A stretch of 64,000 nucleotides of DNA from assembly GCA_916613615.1 (NCBI GenBank), contig OU744735.1:43180468-43244467 (forward strand), in the 5' to 3' direction. The notes below the pieces were generated by a model. That model did not search any database. It saw only the letters and a program-made list of their open reading frames with translations, and was not told the origin of the DNA. How positions within the stretch are numbered: the first letter of the stretch is position 1; every line of letters starts with the position of its first letter. This document shows positions 45,418-58,415 of this stretch, in pieces. Made by a program: the position numbers and the translations under genes. The stretch comes from Steromphala cineraria. Its lineage: Eukaryota > Mollusca > Gastropoda > Trochida > Trochidae.

Positions 45418-48400
45418 TTCCGTATATCACTAGAAGTCAACGCAATGCTTTTCATGAACGCCAATATTTTTCGACTGGCGCCGAACATTTCGCATTTGAC
45501 CCCGATTTATACACAATGATTTTCGAGGCTCTGTAAAACTTTCGATAGATTTACCACGATGACCAAGAAAGTTACTTTTTACTGAACATCTTGAGGATCG
45601 ATTAATACCAAGAATAATGTGTATATATTTCAGATACTTTTTGAGGTAGTATTCTGGTATTTTGTCATTATTAGCGTTTTTTACAAGGTAAGCTATCAAA
45701 ACGTTACCACGAAGTGTCGAGTAAGATAACATAACAGTTTACGTAATATATGCAGGATGGTCTATATACATATCTATCATAAAGAAATCATCAATAATTT
45801 GCATATATGTTCCAATAAGCGTTATGAACAATCCTATATATTTATTTTACTTGATTTAAGATATTTTGTTCCTTATGTAGCTTATATGACGACAATGGTG
45901 TTAAAACCAAAGACGCGTCAATGATGAGTTTTTCAGTTGGACGACTCTGATACTGATAATTATGTTTGTTCATAACATATTGCTTTAAAGCTACTAAACA
46001 ATTGGATATCAGTCGCTAGTGAGTTCAAACTTACAAGTATTTAACTTCTGACCAAATCCTTGAATGAAAGAGATAAAGTGAACAGGTCAAACGAAGAAAT
46101 GCGGAGAACAACTGCAACTCTGAATAATCTTTTTGTTATGCAAGAAACGAGAAGTTAAAGAGCCATTGTCCGTGATTTTTCCGATAGTTTTGCTTTGAAA
46201 CGATTGAGATTGGCATAGTTAATTATATAAAATAAAAACAGCTAACATAAGTATCTCCAAATTCTACTTATATGAAAAATTCTTCTTCAATGAAAATCTT
46301 TAGCCAGCTATCGTGGAAGCCAAATTGATACGTCCAATTTACATTAATACTAGTTAAAAAACCTATCAAAGATTATCAACTCTAAACTGTCATTCTAACC
46401 GCTGCAGTTTCCAAAACAGTCTAAGTAAAGCTAGCCTCAATATTTCACTCCTATACTGAGTCTAGAAAGGCCTAGTAGTGGGTCGCTTCAGCCCACGTAT
46501 CGAATTGACCTATCAGAACTCATTTTACAAAGCCACAATAGACTGACTTCGCACGTACAAAGTTGGAGGGTCATAAGTCACAGGAAGGTAGGCTGACGCG
46601 ACCCTCTACTAGGCCTTGCTAGACTCAGTATCGGAGAGAATGTTTACTTAGACTGTTTCCAAAATTACGTTTGATTGATTGACGAGCGTCGTTGTCCGGT
46701 TTTCGATCATTTTCATGACTTCGAACCTTCCTTATGTTACTATACAACGTCGATTGGCTCTTGAATGATCAATATCTCTCAATCAAATGACACCATTTAC
46801 AGAGTTTCGCATATATGACCATGAACAGGTCACGGTGTGGCTCTTTAAACTCATCCGACCACGGTTTATTTTTGCTAAAAAAAGGAACTAAAGGAAAGGA
46901 TAACAAATGTTATCAGTTGCAAAAGCATCAAGATGTTAACGGTTTATGGTAAGTTTTACTTTCGATGTTTGTACATTGATGTTCTTGTTTTCGTCATCGA
47001 TATAAAAATAGAGCCAATACCTCTGTAGCTTATCAGGATTCATATTTAATGTTGCTTTAGGGTGTCGCCATTGTGGATCCTCCTGTAGTAGGAACAACAG
47101 GGTCACCAAAGCTATAAATATTAATGCTCACTAGTCAAGGAGTCTAAACACAAGGTTTAAGTTTATAGGCTTTTTGGTTTTAGAGAAGAATATTAAAATA
47201 AGGTTTAATGGTGTGGCCTCTGTGACCCTAATTAGGGACCACAGGGTCATCGAAGCTATAAATTATAATTCAATCCAGTCAAGAAGTCTGTACACAAAGT
47301 TTCAGCTTTCTAGGCTTTATGCTTCTGGCGATATTTTAAGAGCATCGCCCCTGTGGCCATCATTAGGGTCACCAAAGTTATGAATCATAATCCTCACTCC
47401 TCAAGGACACAAATGTTCAGCTTTCTAGGTCTTATTGTTTCTTGAGAAGAAGATCAAAAGAGGTTTCCAGGGCTCGGCCCCTGTGACCCTTATTAGGGGC
47501 CTCAGGGTCACCAAAGCTATAAATTATGATCTGACCTAGTCAAGCAGTCTGTACTTAAACTTTCAACTTTTTAGGCCTAATGCTTCTAGAGAAGAAGTCG
47601 AAAATGCAAAAAAATTTGGACAGTGGGAAATTCTTATTGTAAAAATCACGACTTGTCGGAATAAAGTATGTTTACTCTTTCATCAGATATGGAGTAATTG
47701 TATACCCAAAAAAAGGTCGTAATGTTAACAAGTGGCACGAAACAGTCGTCGTCCTGAAACCTTACTGTTCTTATCTTAGCGTTTTCCACATGTCCTTCGA
47801 AGACTTAAAAGCCTCATTTCGAATACGTTTCTAATTAAATTCAAACTTATCTCCCTCTGATATATACGTATGATGCTTCTTGATGTGTTGTTTTGATTCT
47901 GGACAAACAGAACTTTTTTCCGTCGAAAATAGATAAATTAAGGTAAATAAAAGATTACGTGGTTTATTTAACCCATGACATGGGGTGTTGAAAAGCAATA
48001 CTGCAAGCTGAAAATATGGAAAAAAGTTTTTATAAATTTGTTGAAATGCCTCTAAAAACTGGTGTGAAGTAGTAAAACAAGTTTTTAAATGGATAGTAAC
48101 TTATTTTGTTGCATGAAATGGGACATTTATCAAGTAAGCATTAAGCAAGGTATGCTTGAGTGTTTGATAGATCTCATACATAGACGCGGATACAGTTTTC
48201 CACTTGGTATCACAGAAAAACAATGATATTTGAACTGTTTAGGTATTCTAGTATATGCATTAAAAGTTAACATCAACAAAGGAAAACGATCAGTCATAAA
48301 CCTTCTTTAGCATCTATGAAACGGTGATGCTTTTTGCACTTTTGCAATCACGCAAAGTCTGTCTTGTCCAACCAGGTAGTCCATCTGGTTTTGCAACCAA

Positions 48401-48592
48401 GTTGCTAACAACAATGATACTTTTCCAGTATCTGAAAATAACTACCTTATCATTGAAACTTTTACATTTGATACAAATTATGAAATCAATTCAAAACATC
48501 GTTGATCCTCTTTCAGCCTCAATAAACGACGATCACCGTGTTAGCACCATCCAACTAGAGGTCAGTTTTCCCAGATGAGTTTTAACATCATG
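45418..48592. other. Spacer between DIRS copy B and HSP70 copy C
   Basis: Near-identical to 23,095-26,030, except for the MITE at 46,417. The tandem family of about 140-bp monomers is at 47,050-47,600. 48,300-48,592 probably holds the 3' UTR of HSP70 copy C. Confidence 0.6.
46417..46655. mobile_element. 239-bp MITE with 9-bp TSD, unit B only
   Basis: Target duplication TTTCCAAAA at 46,408-46,416 and 46,656-46,664; unit A has the single-copy empty site at 24,094-24,102. TIR CAGTCTAAGTAAA at the left and its exact complement at the right. Longer subterminal inversion continues (TGAGTCTAGAAAGGCCTAGT against CTACTAGGCCTTGCTAGACT). No ORF. A 9-bp TSD points to MULE or Merlin-like transposases. 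The family is not recognised. Confidence 0.85.
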
Positions 48593-51500
48593 CTAATTCA
48601 GGGCCATACCCTTGCAGAACATTTTGAACTTTTCAATGTGATCTTCATCAAGGTGCTTCTTCAGTACGCTGAGAAGATAACATCTTCTATCATCAAAATT
48701 AACAGCATTCAGGTTTCCGCTTCTTGAATACCATCTTTTCTCAGCCGTGAGAATGTTCAATGTTCTTTCAGACTCAGTTTCAAAAACATACAGAGAACCA
48801 TATAAACATCTCGAGTACAAATCATCAGCAACTTCTCTCCTGAAATGGTCTCTTCCCTTGGGCAGCAGCCACTCATCCCATCTGTTCATCAGTCGTGCAA
48901 TATCCTCTCCCTGGAGCACGTTCTTTGGAACAAGGGAGATAATACTCTTCCGGTTTCCAAACAGCTCTTTACCATACACCTCTAAAAAGCCATCAGCTGC
49001 CAACTGATAATTCACTTCCAGAAATTCGTCACCCCTTTTTCTTCTTGTGGATCCACCATGCATTTTGAGTTCAAACATGATAAGGTTTTCGCCCGGAACA
49101 TCGCCCTCGAAGAAGGTCGTACGAGCCGTGTCCTGGTGATCCACGCTTGCAACATATCGTTTCACTGTCTGTACCAGCAGTGGATGGAATCGACGAAAGA
49201 CAGTTACGTTCCCATCCTTTAATGTCAGTCCTATTGCATGTGATGACACGTCCAGAAGTATTGGAGATCCCATATCTCCCGCGAGAACAGCTGCGTATGC
49301 TGCAGTTCCAAGAGCTTTAGTCTCGCCTGGGGTTGCCTCCCCTTGAACAACATTCTGTAATTGATCAATATGACAACAAATTAAGTGGAATGAAAATCGG
49401 AGCCTTATAATTAATTATATTCTCTAGTTTTAGGCCAGCTTTAATTCTTATTGTTCACTTTCTAACATTTTCAATCAAGAGAAATTAATTTCGGACTTTA
49501 AACTTTCACTTCGCCGGGAGTTGTCTCCCTTTGAACGTTACTGTAATTGATCAAAATAACAGTAAAACGTAGTGAAATGAAAAGTCGAAGTCTAGATTCT
49601 ATTCTCTACTTTTCAAGTCAACATGTTTTCACAGAATAGCAAGAGTATGGGAGAAACAGAAGGTTTGATATAATTATATAAGGAAAACAGGTTTGAAGAA
49701 ATACCGATACTAACCAGTCTTGGAAAGTATTTCTGGATAGCTTCCTGAACCCCGATTATCCGGACACCGCCCCCAAGCAGGAGGTTGTCCTTCACCTTTA
49801 TGTTATCTCCCTTTGCATGTGCCAACATTGCCTTTATGTGAGTCCAGGTTCTGTCTAGCACCTCCTACAAAACGTTAACGTTAACGTTTATAGAATGATG
49901 ATCCATTTCAAAATATTGATTTTTCATCATCCTACTACACCAAGAATTGACTCGTGCCGCTAAGTACCGAAGTAAAACAGATTTTCCCTGAACGAAGCAC
50001 TGAGGTGATCGGTAGTCCTTAACCTTGTGTTAACTAAGTGCAATTTTAAAGAATTAGAGTTAAGATCAACCTTAGGAAAGGTAATTTGTAACAATTACAT
50101 TCCTAAAGAGTTGCAAGTAAAATTGAAAAGAAACTTTATCATAATATTTACCTCACAAAGCTCCATAAATTTCCTAAGTGTTAACTCTTCTTGAAGAACC
50201 ATTTTTCCATTCGGGGTCTCAACACTGATAGTTACACTCTGAGTCCCTTTAATGCTGAACTCCAAGACAGCTCGCTCTACCTCCCGTCTTAGCCTCTGTA
50301 TCAGCATGGGACTCTTCCTCATGATGTTGTCGTCACCACGATGCAACATAAAGTGGTACATTACCCGATGGACAAGATCCACGGCTCCTGAAACGAAATG
50401 ATTTCTTTAAATTGTTCCACATAGCACCATACAAGAATCAAGACATATCGACTCGAAATTATCAGAATCTCAATCACACACCACTAGTATGCACTAGTAT
50501 GAACTCATCACCACCTTAACTATGGTTCTAATTAATCTTTCAAAACATCGAAAAGCATATATTCCCCAAAATAACTATTGAGCAATACAGTATTCATTGT
50601 GTATGACCAAACTTTGAAATAACAACACGCACGTTCAGGAGAACATTTGTTTTCTGACAGCACAACCGTCACAACAACAGCACACAATTTCATTCCATTC
50701 CAAGTCGAAAACCTTGAAGCAAAAGACATGTGTAATAAGGATGGGTATCGTTCCTCATTTCTATATTGCAATATATTGCGATACAGAAAAGCGTATTGCG
50801 ATACGCATTGCAATATATTGGTACTTTTTAAACTCAAGAATTCGCATACTATCTTGTCTAAATGTGAGCGTAAAGAACATCATCATTGCTCATCTATAAG
50901 TTGTTTTGGAAAGGGATATTTTTCAAGCACTGTTTATAGTGCTTATGATCTGTTTACATTTTTGAGATAATTTCACAACACAACTAACCACTTTGTTTAG
51001 CATTTTCTAGTAAGATCATGTTATATTTGGTTTGCAATTTGAGATGGAAATTGCTCATTCGATATATTGGATATTGTTGTATATTGTACCGATTCGTATC
51101 ATGTTGTTCCTGTATTGTAATATACCGGTATATCAATAAAACCGCGCATCCTTAATGTGTAATCATAATCTGGCATTGGACACAAATGAACAAGTTAACA
51201 TTTCCTGAGTTATGAAAAGGAAGGTTTGATAGTCATGATGTCAAGAGCTGGTAAAACTTGATCCCTGTATTTTCGAGCCTTCTGGTCGCCACAGGTCTCA
51301 TTTTCAAATCGCATCACATCTCCTAACCTTTTAACATATTTAATGGTATGGACTTGTTGAACACAGTGCTTCAAGTTCACAGAAACATCATTTCTGTTTT
51401 TCCCTGGCCCCTGATGATTGATGTCTGTACCAGCAGTGGATGGAATCAACAAAAGACAGCATCCCATCCATTAGTGTCAACCCTATTGCATGTGACGACA

Positions 51501-54500
51501 CGTCCAGGAGTATTGGAGATCACATGTCTTCCTGTACTTGGATTTCCATATTGTCTTTGTTGTTAAATTATTGTCTCTCATCATATTAGGTGTCCTACTT
51601 TCGTTGTTGATGATGACAAAACGTTTTTCCAGATTAATTGATCGACCAATCATTGTCTTTTCTGTTGTACAACTGCGTATCTTAAATTTGTTCACTTACC
51701 TGCGTTTTTAGTGCAAATATCATGTAATTTGTAATGTCTTTGGGGCATCCTAACAATGCCAAAACGAAACGGATAATTTTGAAATTTGAGTACATAAGAT
51801 AACATTCAGTTTGCGTTAAGATAACCGTTACTAATTTGGCAGGACATTGGAATGACCAGGGGTTCTTTTCTCTACTAAACCCTTCATTAGTGATCAACAG
51901 CTTAAGACCTAAGACATATTTGTTCCTTAATTAAATGCATTAATACAATGTAATTGTACTAATTTAAGAACATCTGAATTTCACAAATATGACCCCATCT
52001 GTCTATTTGTCTGTCATGCCAAATATCTAAATTCAGTACCAGTGACAAGACGATCCCGAAATATGGTTTGGTAATGATTATCTTACTAATGGATAATTGG
52101 TTGTCCCTTGTAGGTGGTCCTGGAGTTATTTTATGGACGTCAAAATGAAACCCAATTTACATTATATTAGCATTAAGATACACAAGCAAGTGAACAAACT
52201 TAAGATACGCAGCTGTATGGTCTGTATTTCAATGTCGATGAAATTGTTTGATCAAGTTCACTCCTGTGAAGCAAAGGCTGTGGTGTGAGCTCCTTGTCTG
52301 GCTACTCGACCAGTTTTTTTTCCTAAATGGAGTTCAATTGAAGAATCGAAATGCATAACCTCAGAAATTTCAGATAAAGCTTGCAAACTTTATTAAGGCG
52401 TATGCAAAACTAACATTTCATTCACATAGGTGTCATATTGTCTGAGAAATCTGGTCCCACTTGGAGCATCAGACCTGTCTATCGCTCAATCTCAACCTGC
52501 AGAATCAATTGCCAAAGCCCGGTCTAAAAAAATAAATGAAAATGGCTTTTGAACTCGATCAAGAGTATCATCAGGTGTATCAAGAACCAAATTTTCATTC
52601 ATCTAGGTGTCATAGTTCACTTGTCCCCATTTGAACAACAGACCTGTTTATTGCTCTAAGCCCAATTGCAGAATCAAGGGCCATTACTCTGTCAAAAATA
52701 ATATTTCGGTTATGGCATTCGAACTCGATCAAAGGTGTATCCAAAACCAAACTTTCACTCCCCATTGCACAACATACATGTACAACAAGTTTAAAAAGAG
52801 TGAAGTTTCCATTGAAACGACAAAAAAAATTAAAAATTCAAACTTGGTTCAAACTCAAGAAAGGTTACGGTTAACACGTGTGCAAAGTTTGGTTGATCTA
52901 GACCTCACTGTGTTTGAACGGAAAGGACAGACGGAAGGACGCACGGAAGGACACAACCACAATTTTCATAACCATCACCATGAAATCCCAATAATCACTA
53001 TTTGCACAACCGCGACAGCCACCACAACCGTCACAAAACCCCTTTTGCAACTTCAAAACTGATCTTAAACTGCCTACCAGTATCCCTTGTTCCGTTGGTT
53101 GCAGCCGCCCCCACGCTTCCAGAAGTGAGAGTTACAAGAGTCACCTCACAAGCACTTGCTCCCAGATAGTAGACTAGTATTTCCTTATCTTCCAACCTAG
53201 AGAGTTCCTTACTTCCGGTTGACACGAAACCAGCTGCACTGACAGACCTGAAAGAATTATAATCTTTTGAATATGGTTATGCATCGCAAATAAAGAAACT
53301 GAAGATATGTAACTATCCATTGCAGCACTTCCTTAGCAAAATGGATTGTTTCAGGCGTAATCATCCTTTTTTTTCAGTCTTACGTTACTCACGGCTTGTT
53401 GTGTATCCGCTGAGCCCTGATCCCTGCTATCATGGCGGCGTCCTTGACCGCATGTCGTTGACTCTGTAGAAACATAGCTGGGACACTCAGCACAGCGCAG
53501 TCCACAGATTTCTGTTTGCAAGAAAAATGTATTATAAATCAAAGATGGAATTATTATTTTCTGCAACTAATTTCAACCTTTTGCGTTCCTTCATTTATAA
53601 AAGCCAAACTGCTTTGCATGAGATATTTAAAACACCATATAAGTGTCATGGAAAGTGCTATGAGAATGGTAACCAAGCATCACCGAGATCAGTGTTAATC
53701 ATTCCTTGATCTGAACTTGTTGAACACGCATTCCTCAAGTAAAAGCAGGCCGCGACTTCAGCAAGGCAGGTGTTTGGTGGTAAGACACCAGACATACAGG
53801 ATATTATATGAGTCTCCATGAAATACTATGTTTACGACACGAGTGGCTTAATATTAGTATTTCCCGAGCGAGAGCGAGGGAAATACTGATATTTAGGCAC
53901 GAGGGTCGTAAACATAGTATGTCATGGGCACGAATATAATATTCTGTTTATTACCGTAGTCCAAAAATTAAAGAAAATACTCAAAACCAACATCTTTGCC
54001 ACCGCCGACCCTTAATTGTGACGTCATAGGTGAACCGTGACGTCAAAGCAATGCTTTTTACGTGACGTCACAATGAAAATGTGATATTTTGCCCTAGGGC
54101 AACATATGAAAAATATGAACCTCGGTATGACTGCCCTCGTAGGTAATAATTATTTATATATCCAGGAACCCGTAGCACAAAACACTTATATGACCTTTAG
54201 TCACTAAAGTAACCTTAGTGTAATGTTAAAGGGTGGCACTAATGTTGACCTTCGTGTTAAGTCGTTTTGTGCACAAAAAAAACAGACCTAAAGATCTCGA
54301 AGTGACCAGAGAGAAGCCAGGAAAGGTGTATTATTGTAGATATTAGCTTTTTTCTTCAATTTACAAATCATATATTTAATAAATCATGGAAACCAGCGGT
54401 TCGTAACTCTTGGGTCCACCAGCCTCTGATGTTAAACGAATACCAATTTGAAAGCTTCCACCTTACCTTCAAAAAGTTCTCCGCGTCAACTTTCAGCTTC

Positions 54501-55296
54501 CTAATGATGAGTGCTACAATCTCTTCTGGAGTGAAGAAGTCCGCCTCCTGCCCAACCCTCAAGCTGAGCCGCACCCCCTTCTGGGGCCCCGGGATGATGT
54601 TGAAGGGATAGAACTTTGGTTTAGTGGTGAGTTGGGCTTTAGCTTCATCTCCTACCACCGGCTCCTTGTTGTCGTTGAAGTAGACGTAGGATGGTGTCTT
54701 CAAGTTGCCATACTCGTTTGGTATGCGAACAAGAGAACCGTTGATGTAAGCGGCGACGCTGGGAAAATAAGTAAATGCATCTTGGACCTTCTTTATAAAT
54801 TATTGGCATAAGTCTGCTTTCAGTTGGCGGGGCTTTAACCTCAAGTTAAAAACTAGCTGTAGTGTAGTATGTTCAATCGAAATCGAAATCTATCGACAGT
54901 TTATTTGTTTTCTACTTTCGGTCTTACATTGACCTGAATAAGACGCCCTGTTGACATTTATAGCTCTCTTGGTACTGTTTTCCGGATAGTGCAGACATTG
55001 CTAAATGTGAATAATATTGTTGGCTTGTTATAAGCATTGAGCTACCAGTCACTTGACCTTATTGATACCAGGAAAATAAGAGAGCTTCAAGGATTGAAAT
55101 AAGCTTTGGAAAGATAAATTGCATACCTCGAATAGTCTGCCCCAAGGTCCATCCCGACCACTAAGTCGCAGTGACCTTTAACCCCCTCTCCGACCCCATC
55201 CTCTATACGGGTGTCGACAGCTTTAGGGTTAAGTCTGAGCAGCATGTACAAGGTGCCCGCTACCACTATGAGCAGACACAAGGCAGCGTGTTGAAT
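48593..55296 (-). CDS. HSP70-family protein, copy C (pseudo-ATPase with lobe I deletion)
   Basis: Minus-strand exons: 55127-55296, 54467-54758, 53393-53511, 53078-53247, 50152-50387, 49715-49864 and 48593-49354. Splice sites and phases match copies A and B, and no stop interrupts the roughly 632 codons. Exon 2 is 292 bp instead of 364: a 72-bp in-frame deletion removes the 24 residues from NNVVFHAMRFLGRKF to IKNQK, reading TTKPKFYPFNII. That stretch is the conserved HSP70 segment around catalytic Lys71, which is already Met in A and B. Further changes sit in conserved loops: YYLGASACEVT, AHAKGDNIKVKDNLLLGG and HNKP at the exon 3/4 junction. It may be decaying, or a tolerated variant of a protein that no longer needs ATP hydrolysis. 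The C-terminal exon is almost identical to that of B. Confidence 0.8.
50736..51154. mobile_element. hAT-like MITE in intron 4 of copy C (419 bp)
   Basis: Orthologue of 28,159-28,587 with the same 8-bp TSD ATGTGTAA (50,728-50,735 and 51,155-51,162) and TAAGGATG ends. It is slightly shorter through an internal loss near 51,032. Confidence 0.75.
51210..51535 (-). pseudogene. HSP70 exon 7 fragment in intron 4 of copy C
   Basis: Same block as 28,643-28,960: a broken start of the substrate-binding-domain exon fused to an 85-codon unrecognised frame that is identical at the protein level to that of copy B. Confidence 0.6.
52280..52760. repeat. Dispersed bivalve repeat in intron 4 of copy C
   Basis: Same two-monomer repeat as 29,735-30,200, with GGGCCATTACTCTGTCAAAA in place of the common word. 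The LINE insertion of copy B is absent here; the uninterrupted site is CACAACATACATGTACAAC. Confidence 0.6.
53801..53942. repeat. Palindromic element in intron 2 of copy C
   Basis: Counterpart of 31,562-31,703: arms of about 65 bp beginning ATATTATATGAGTCTCCATG, centre TTCCCGAGCGAGAGCGAGGG. The centre is more symmetric than in copy B. Confidence 0.75.
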
Positions 55297-55867
55297 CTGC
55301 AACAACAGAAAAAGAGAAAATTGATACCCAGTGTGTAGTCATCTATAGCCACAAAAGGGTTTTAGTTAATATGCTCTAACTATATAATATAAGTATCCAT
55401 ACTTGGATATTCATCAGGAAAATCTGTAATGAAATAACCCGCCGCTTGATTTAACTAAGCCAGTAAAACTGTTAGGTTGAATTGACATTTAAAGTATTAT
55501 ACTAAATATACTCTTTGTCGCGCACGATTAGATTTTCTATTCTTTTTCTCAGAATCAGGCACTAGTTGCCACCCAAGTCGATACCCATCTGACGCAATTG
55601 CGGTAACCGGGACGTTGTGTAAAACCTACACATATAATGATGATGTCACCGAAAGCAGGTTCGTTAAAAGCTATTGCACTTTTGTAGGGGTACTGTCAAC
55701 CTCCAAGTCAGGGCGCCTTCCCCCGATTGTCTCTCTGGTAGTTGCCCTGCCGTCAGTGACAGGGGCATTGTTACCCGGATTTCGTGTGTCAATCGAAATG
55801 ACGTCATGAATAACCTCGAACCAAATGCTTAGTTTGCATACTAAAGAATCGGTTCGAGAGTTTACTA
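55297..55867. other. 5' flank of HSP70 copy C
   Basis: Almost identical to 36,967-37,535 in unit B. No first exon or core promoter could be identified. Confidence 0.35.
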
Positions 55868-56471
55868 AAACTAAACAGGAAGGGGCTTAAAATACAGCCT
55901 TGTCTAACGCCAAGTTGACTAATGAATGGTTCAGATATTTCTTGGTTATTTCTAACACGTACCTTAACATGTTGATATATACTTTTCAGCATGTTATTCA
56001 TTTTACTACTAATTCCGTGCGTTTGGAGAATATCCCAAAGTTTATTTCTCTCTACCGAGTCAAAAGCTTTTGCAAAGTCTACAAATAAAGCATAAAACTT
56101 TCCACCCTTTGAGCTCAAGTATCTTTGTATGAGGCTGTGTAGAATAAAGATATTGTCTGTTGTTGTGTATTTTTCCCGGAAGCCCGCTTGTCCTTCATAT
56201 ATTTTGTCCATAACGTCCGCCCAAGTCACTAAGCGTTTATTGATAATATGAGTAAATAATTTGCCAAATATACTTAGCACAGTAATTCCACGGTAATTAT
56301 AAGTATCGTTTCGGTCACCTTGTTTATATATTGGGACAAGAATTCCAACCGACCAGGATTCTGGGAAGTCCCCAGTATTAAGTATAACGTTGAATAATAA
56401 TTCAAGATATGGAAGTAGAAGATCTGATGAATGTTTAAAAAATTCTGGTAAGATATTGTATATATTGTATA
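55868..56471 (-). pseudogene. LINE remnant, unit C (3' two-thirds deleted)
   Basis: Carries the RT fingers to GVRQGCILSPFLFS of the LINE at 38,438, then breaks off just before the catalytic FADD motif. The break joins unit B position about 39,800 to about 37,535 (CGAGAGTTTACT-AAAACTAAAC), a deletion of about 2.27 kb with 3-4 bp of microhomology. The LINE therefore entered before B and C separated. Confidence 0.85.
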
Positions 56472-56929
56472 TACTAATTGTATTCTTTAATCTCATTTAC
56501 TTTGTATTCATTTGAATAAAGTGACCGAGGCTCTGCTCGAGAGGCGCTTATCTAAATAACTACCTCAGTGAGGGTTAATACTATAAACCTTACTCCACAT
56601 GGGCATACGTATTTATGACGCTTTCTAAGTATTTGGTAGGATATGATTATATCAATACAAGTTTAATTCAACTGTAATAGGTCAGTGATTGTCTTCGCCC
56701 ACTCGAATAGTATAAAAGAATGGCCAGTGAGTTATAAGATGAACACAACAGGTGTTAGCATAATATAATTCACGTAAGCGTATGATAATTCACACTTTAT
56801 GATTCTCATCTCTAAACATTAACTGTTTGTAATGTAAAGGCACCAACTTGATACTCAATGCTTAACTACAGTCTAAAAAGCACTAGCACAATATGAATAC
56901 AATAGGCATATATGTATTATATAAGTTCT

Positions 56930-57430
56930 GATTATAATGAGTTCATTTGTATTGCGCTAAATTCCACGCCAGAAGGTATGCTCATAGCGCTACATAAGGT
57001 GAGTTGTCCACTAGTCATAATGTTTCTTGAAGAGTAGAGTCTTCAGATCTGACTTGAAGATGTCAAGACTTGGGGATCTTTTCAACTCTTCAGGGAGAGA
57101 ATTCCAGAGAATTGCAGCTTGAGTGGCAAATCGTCTGTATCCAAATCCCTTAAGTCGTCACTTAGGGACAATACAGAGGAACTGAGTTTCTGATCTTAGT
57201 GATCTGCTTGGATTGTATTGTTGAATCAGCTCACAGAGGTAGGGTGGTGCTGTACCATTCCGACATCTGTAAGTGAGTGTGAGAATTTTGTGTTCTATCC
57301 TGGCTTGGATAGGCAGCCAGTGGAGTGACTTTAAAACTGGCTGTATGTGGCATAACTTGGGTGTACTGGTCACAATGCGTGCAGCAGTGTTTTGTAGACG
57401 TTGAAGTTGATTAACATGCTTTATGATCAG
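56930..57430 (-). mobile_element. LINE 3' fragment (CR1/L2-like), unit C
   Basis: Third copy of the fragment at 17,225 and 40,860; the minus frame 57,158-57,405 encodes VLKSLHWLPIQARIEHKILT and YNPSRSLRSETQFLC, identical in protein to unit B. Confidence 0.7.
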
Positions 57431-58094
57431 GAGGACTAGGAGTTTTCTTAAGGACCAACTTCTTTATTGAAGAAGTAACAGCATAAGGTTCAGATACCTA
57501 TACCGTTTCCAAGCCGTTATAAGGATCTATACCGTTATGTCTTTACTTCGATAAAGAAGAAGTTGATCATCCATAAAAGTCTTTGTCTTCTTGATATTTA
57601 CAACTTCTAAAATGCCTCGTTAACACCTTTTGCTTTATGATATTCAGGATCAAACATCAACTTTCTAGAACGTTCATATTTGTGTGTAAACAAATGTTTA
57701 TCGTACACTGTTACTTAAAGTTAATGCATTAAACAGTTGATGATTAATTCTATAATTAGTCTATCTCTTTTGAATAATTACATTTCGAAAACCATGTTAC
57801 ATTTCGATTATTGACTAGAGTTAAAATCTGCAAGCAAGTTACTTTTAAAGAGTCAAATCAAAAACTATAGTTATCGGTTATCGTTAAATGGATAGCATTA
57901 TTCATAATAATGAAAATATTGAATCTTACCGAACACATTTGGTATTGAGGAGAGTTATTCAACCTTCTTATCAACCATGCTAACAGTAAGGTATAGAACA
58001 TATATCACGGGCAACTAGAAAGACCTGTTGTGCAATAAGGCTGTTATTGTTACGGATGACTATCTATCAATAGAGCCACGTAGGTCTTTTATAT
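57431..58094. other. Noncoding flank, unit C
   Basis: Parallels 41,361-42,027, including the hairpin repeat near 57,450-57,570. No gene seen. Confidence 0.4.
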
Positions 58095-58415
58095 ATGTTC
58101 AGTGGAACTAGACAGTTTAACTATAAGTTGATATCGCACATGATATACGAGACCACTGTCTGTGGTCGCTTCGTTAAACCCCTTTGTATGAGTAAGAATA
58201 CACAAAGTCACTTCCGCGTTCTTTTTACTTCTATTCGCACTTGGTTTGCCACCAACTTGGATATCTTCCAATCAGGTCGAATTCGAGTGCCATTAAAATC
58301 AATCGACTTCTCAGAAACGCTTGTCCCATTCATAGATTTTAAGAATTCTCAATTGAGGAATGCTGTGTTTAATGTACCTGTTTTCTTAACACTCACTGCA
58401 GTAACAAAGGTATAA
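58095..58415 (+). CDS. Hypothetical 106-residue ORF, unit C
   Basis: Third copy of the frame at 19,248 and 42,028, ending TKV instead of TKE. Same caution: not recognised and probably noncoding. Confidence 0.2.
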   Translation: MFSGTRQFNYKLISHMIYETTVCGRFVKPLCMSKNTQSHFRVLFTSIRTWFATNLDIFQSGRIRVPLKSIDFSETLVPFIDFKNSQLRNAVFNVPVFLTLTAVTKV

